64,000 bases of DNA from Leptobrachium leishanense (lineage: Eukaryota; Chordata; Amphibia; Anura; Megophryidae), in the NCBI GenBank assembly GCA_009667805.1, contig CM019071.1, positions 49,296,693 to 49,360,692 on the forward strand, in the 5' to 3' direction. The translations under genes were made by a program, and so were the position numbers. Below are positions 63,701-64,000 of this stretch, piece by piece. The notes under the pieces were generated by a model that was given only the letters and a program-made list of their open reading frames with translations, was not told the DNA's origin and ran no database searches. How positions within the stretch are numbered: the stretch's first letter is position 1; every line of letters begins with the position of its first letter.

Positions 63701-64000
63701 TCACTGGAAAGGCCAGAGCATGGCCTTTCCAATGATGCAAAACATGACCAGGTTTTTATGTAGCAATAAAAATAAAATAATACAAATTTATTTTTTATTT
63801 TTCTAACGCAACAATATTTTTCACTTTTCAATTATAAAGGGAACAATGATGCACTACCAAATCATCTCAAGTGTGGAGGTGATGGCACAATCCAATATTA
63901 CGAATTGTTACATCAAAAACCTAAACAGCCGCACTGCAGTGAAGTGCACTGGGAGGGGCTTTGGAACCCTGCGTCACAAATCTTTACACCCCGCAAGGTC
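60607..64000 (+). CDS. Gene 5: signal and IGFBP exons of a further unit, continuing past the window
   Basis: Exons 60607-60732 and 61276-61480 give 110 residues: signal [20 protein letters not shown], spacer ending PRPLEKKE, and an intact 12-cysteine IGFBP domain (GCPKVCKCPVNPTCPPGSPL). Exon 2's acceptor is ctgtaag|GGT instead of ctgttag|. No VWC exon is found from 61481 to 64000; in gene 1 the first one lies 0.7 kb and in gene 3 1.3 kb downstream, so the gene either has an expanded intron here or has lost modules as gene 2 did. Confidence 0.6.
60825..60967. mobile_element. Palindromic MITE (CAGGGTTATTCAGAG family) in intron 1 of gene 5
   Basis: CAGGGTTATTCAGAGAAAGG at the left and CCTTTCTTTGAATAGACCTG at the right, with a central deletion compared with the 5256 and 56116 copies. 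Confidence 0.65.
61276..61480 (+). CDS. Gene 5 exon 2: IGFBP domain
   Basis: 205 nt, phase 0 in, phase 1 out, CATG|gtcagt. 12 cysteines, [13 protein letters not shown] and an NLTC glycosylation site. Confidence 0.75.
61836..62361. mobile_element. Palindrome-ended MITE (AGGGGCTATTCAC)
   Basis: Left AGGGGCTATTCACAAAG, right CTTGGTGAATAACCCTT; A-rich centre with 'gaactgaaattccatcg' and 'cgaaattccaccg' arms. Related to 3668-4561. Confidence 0.55.
62440..63420. repeat. Pyrimidine-rich block duplicated at about 510 bp
   Basis: 'ctccaccttaatttatgtct' + 'tctttgtgga' occurs at about 62668 and 63179; 'ccatagccagctcattcttt' at about 62873 and 63374; 'ctaatgatatgctcc' / 'ctaataatatgctcc' at about 62482 and 63013. 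The block is C+T-rich like the other VWC introns. Confidence 0.6.
63420..64000. other. Right edge of window, nothing recognised
   Basis: A purine/pyrimidine-mixed flank with an 'aataaaaataaaataatac' run near 63764; no splice-flanked cysteine-rich exon. Confidence 0.35.

Noticed and set aside
61481..64000. VWC exons of gene 5
   Set aside because: No motif like YRSC...GC..RC.C or PGxCCxxW with splice sites was found; the frames there are composition-driven.

Overview
The window looks like vertebrate, most probably anuran amphibian, genomic DNA. It has no prokaryotic gene layout. Coding information sits in short exons with GT-AG introns, and the rest is dense with MITEs, hAT elements, an L2-like LINE, ORF1-only L1-like retroposons, minisatellites and tRNA-derived SINE pieces. 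The L2/SINE tail motif (cgcagcgctttacaat type) is common in frog genomes. The species assignment is inference.

The main content is a tandem array on the + strand of secreted, cysteine-rich genes related to the CCN (CYR61/CTGF/NOV) family. Each unit starts with a signal-peptide exon, then an IGFBP-type exon with 12 cysteines, then exons for von Willebrand factor C (VWC) modules. Every VWC module is split over two exons, an N-half with cysteines 1-7 and a C-half with the CC-x-x-W-x-C motif. Three module types (a, b, c) always occur in that order. Almost every internal exon is phase 1-1. No C-terminal cystine-knot exon is seen.

Layout: gene 1 (466-17750) is the only complete-looking unit: signal, IGFBP, a-b-c, a-b-c, one TSP1 exon and a stop, 15 exons and about 770 residues. 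At 19.5-21.9 kb lie a deletion-fused pseudogene and a second relic, separated by an L1-like insertion. Gene 2 (24673-27736) keeps only signal, IGFBP and a decayed c-type C-half. Gene 3 (30219-42567) has one a-b-c set with a duplicated a-type N-half and a frameshift in the c-type N-half; a 3.2 kb L2 LINE sits in its last intron. Gene 4 (44728-56788) has one intact a-b-c set. Gene 5 (60607 onward) shows its first two exons and runs off the window. Genes 2-5 have no visible TSP1 exon.

Introns and spacers hold a 30-bp minisatellite (5.8-6.5 kb), a Penelope-like inverted-arm element broken by a 2 kb hAT element with its own minisatellite (11.9-15.4 kb), tandem arrays at 17.1, 18.4, 26.4, 46.8 and 54.1 kb, and a 2.3 kb direct duplication (31.4-36.0 kb). 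An old minus-strand L2 relic recurs after the last VWC exon of the units, so it was part of the ancestral duplicated segment. Long open frames in the tandem arrays are by-products of the repeats.

By family knowledge, IGFBP, VWC and TSP1 modules bind growth factors (IGF, BMP/TGF-beta) and matrix or receptors. These genes therefore plausibly encode an expanded set of secreted matricellular or growth-factor-binding proteins. Function has not been shown for this group. Exon borders were placed by eye from splice motifs, reading phase and comparison among the copies.
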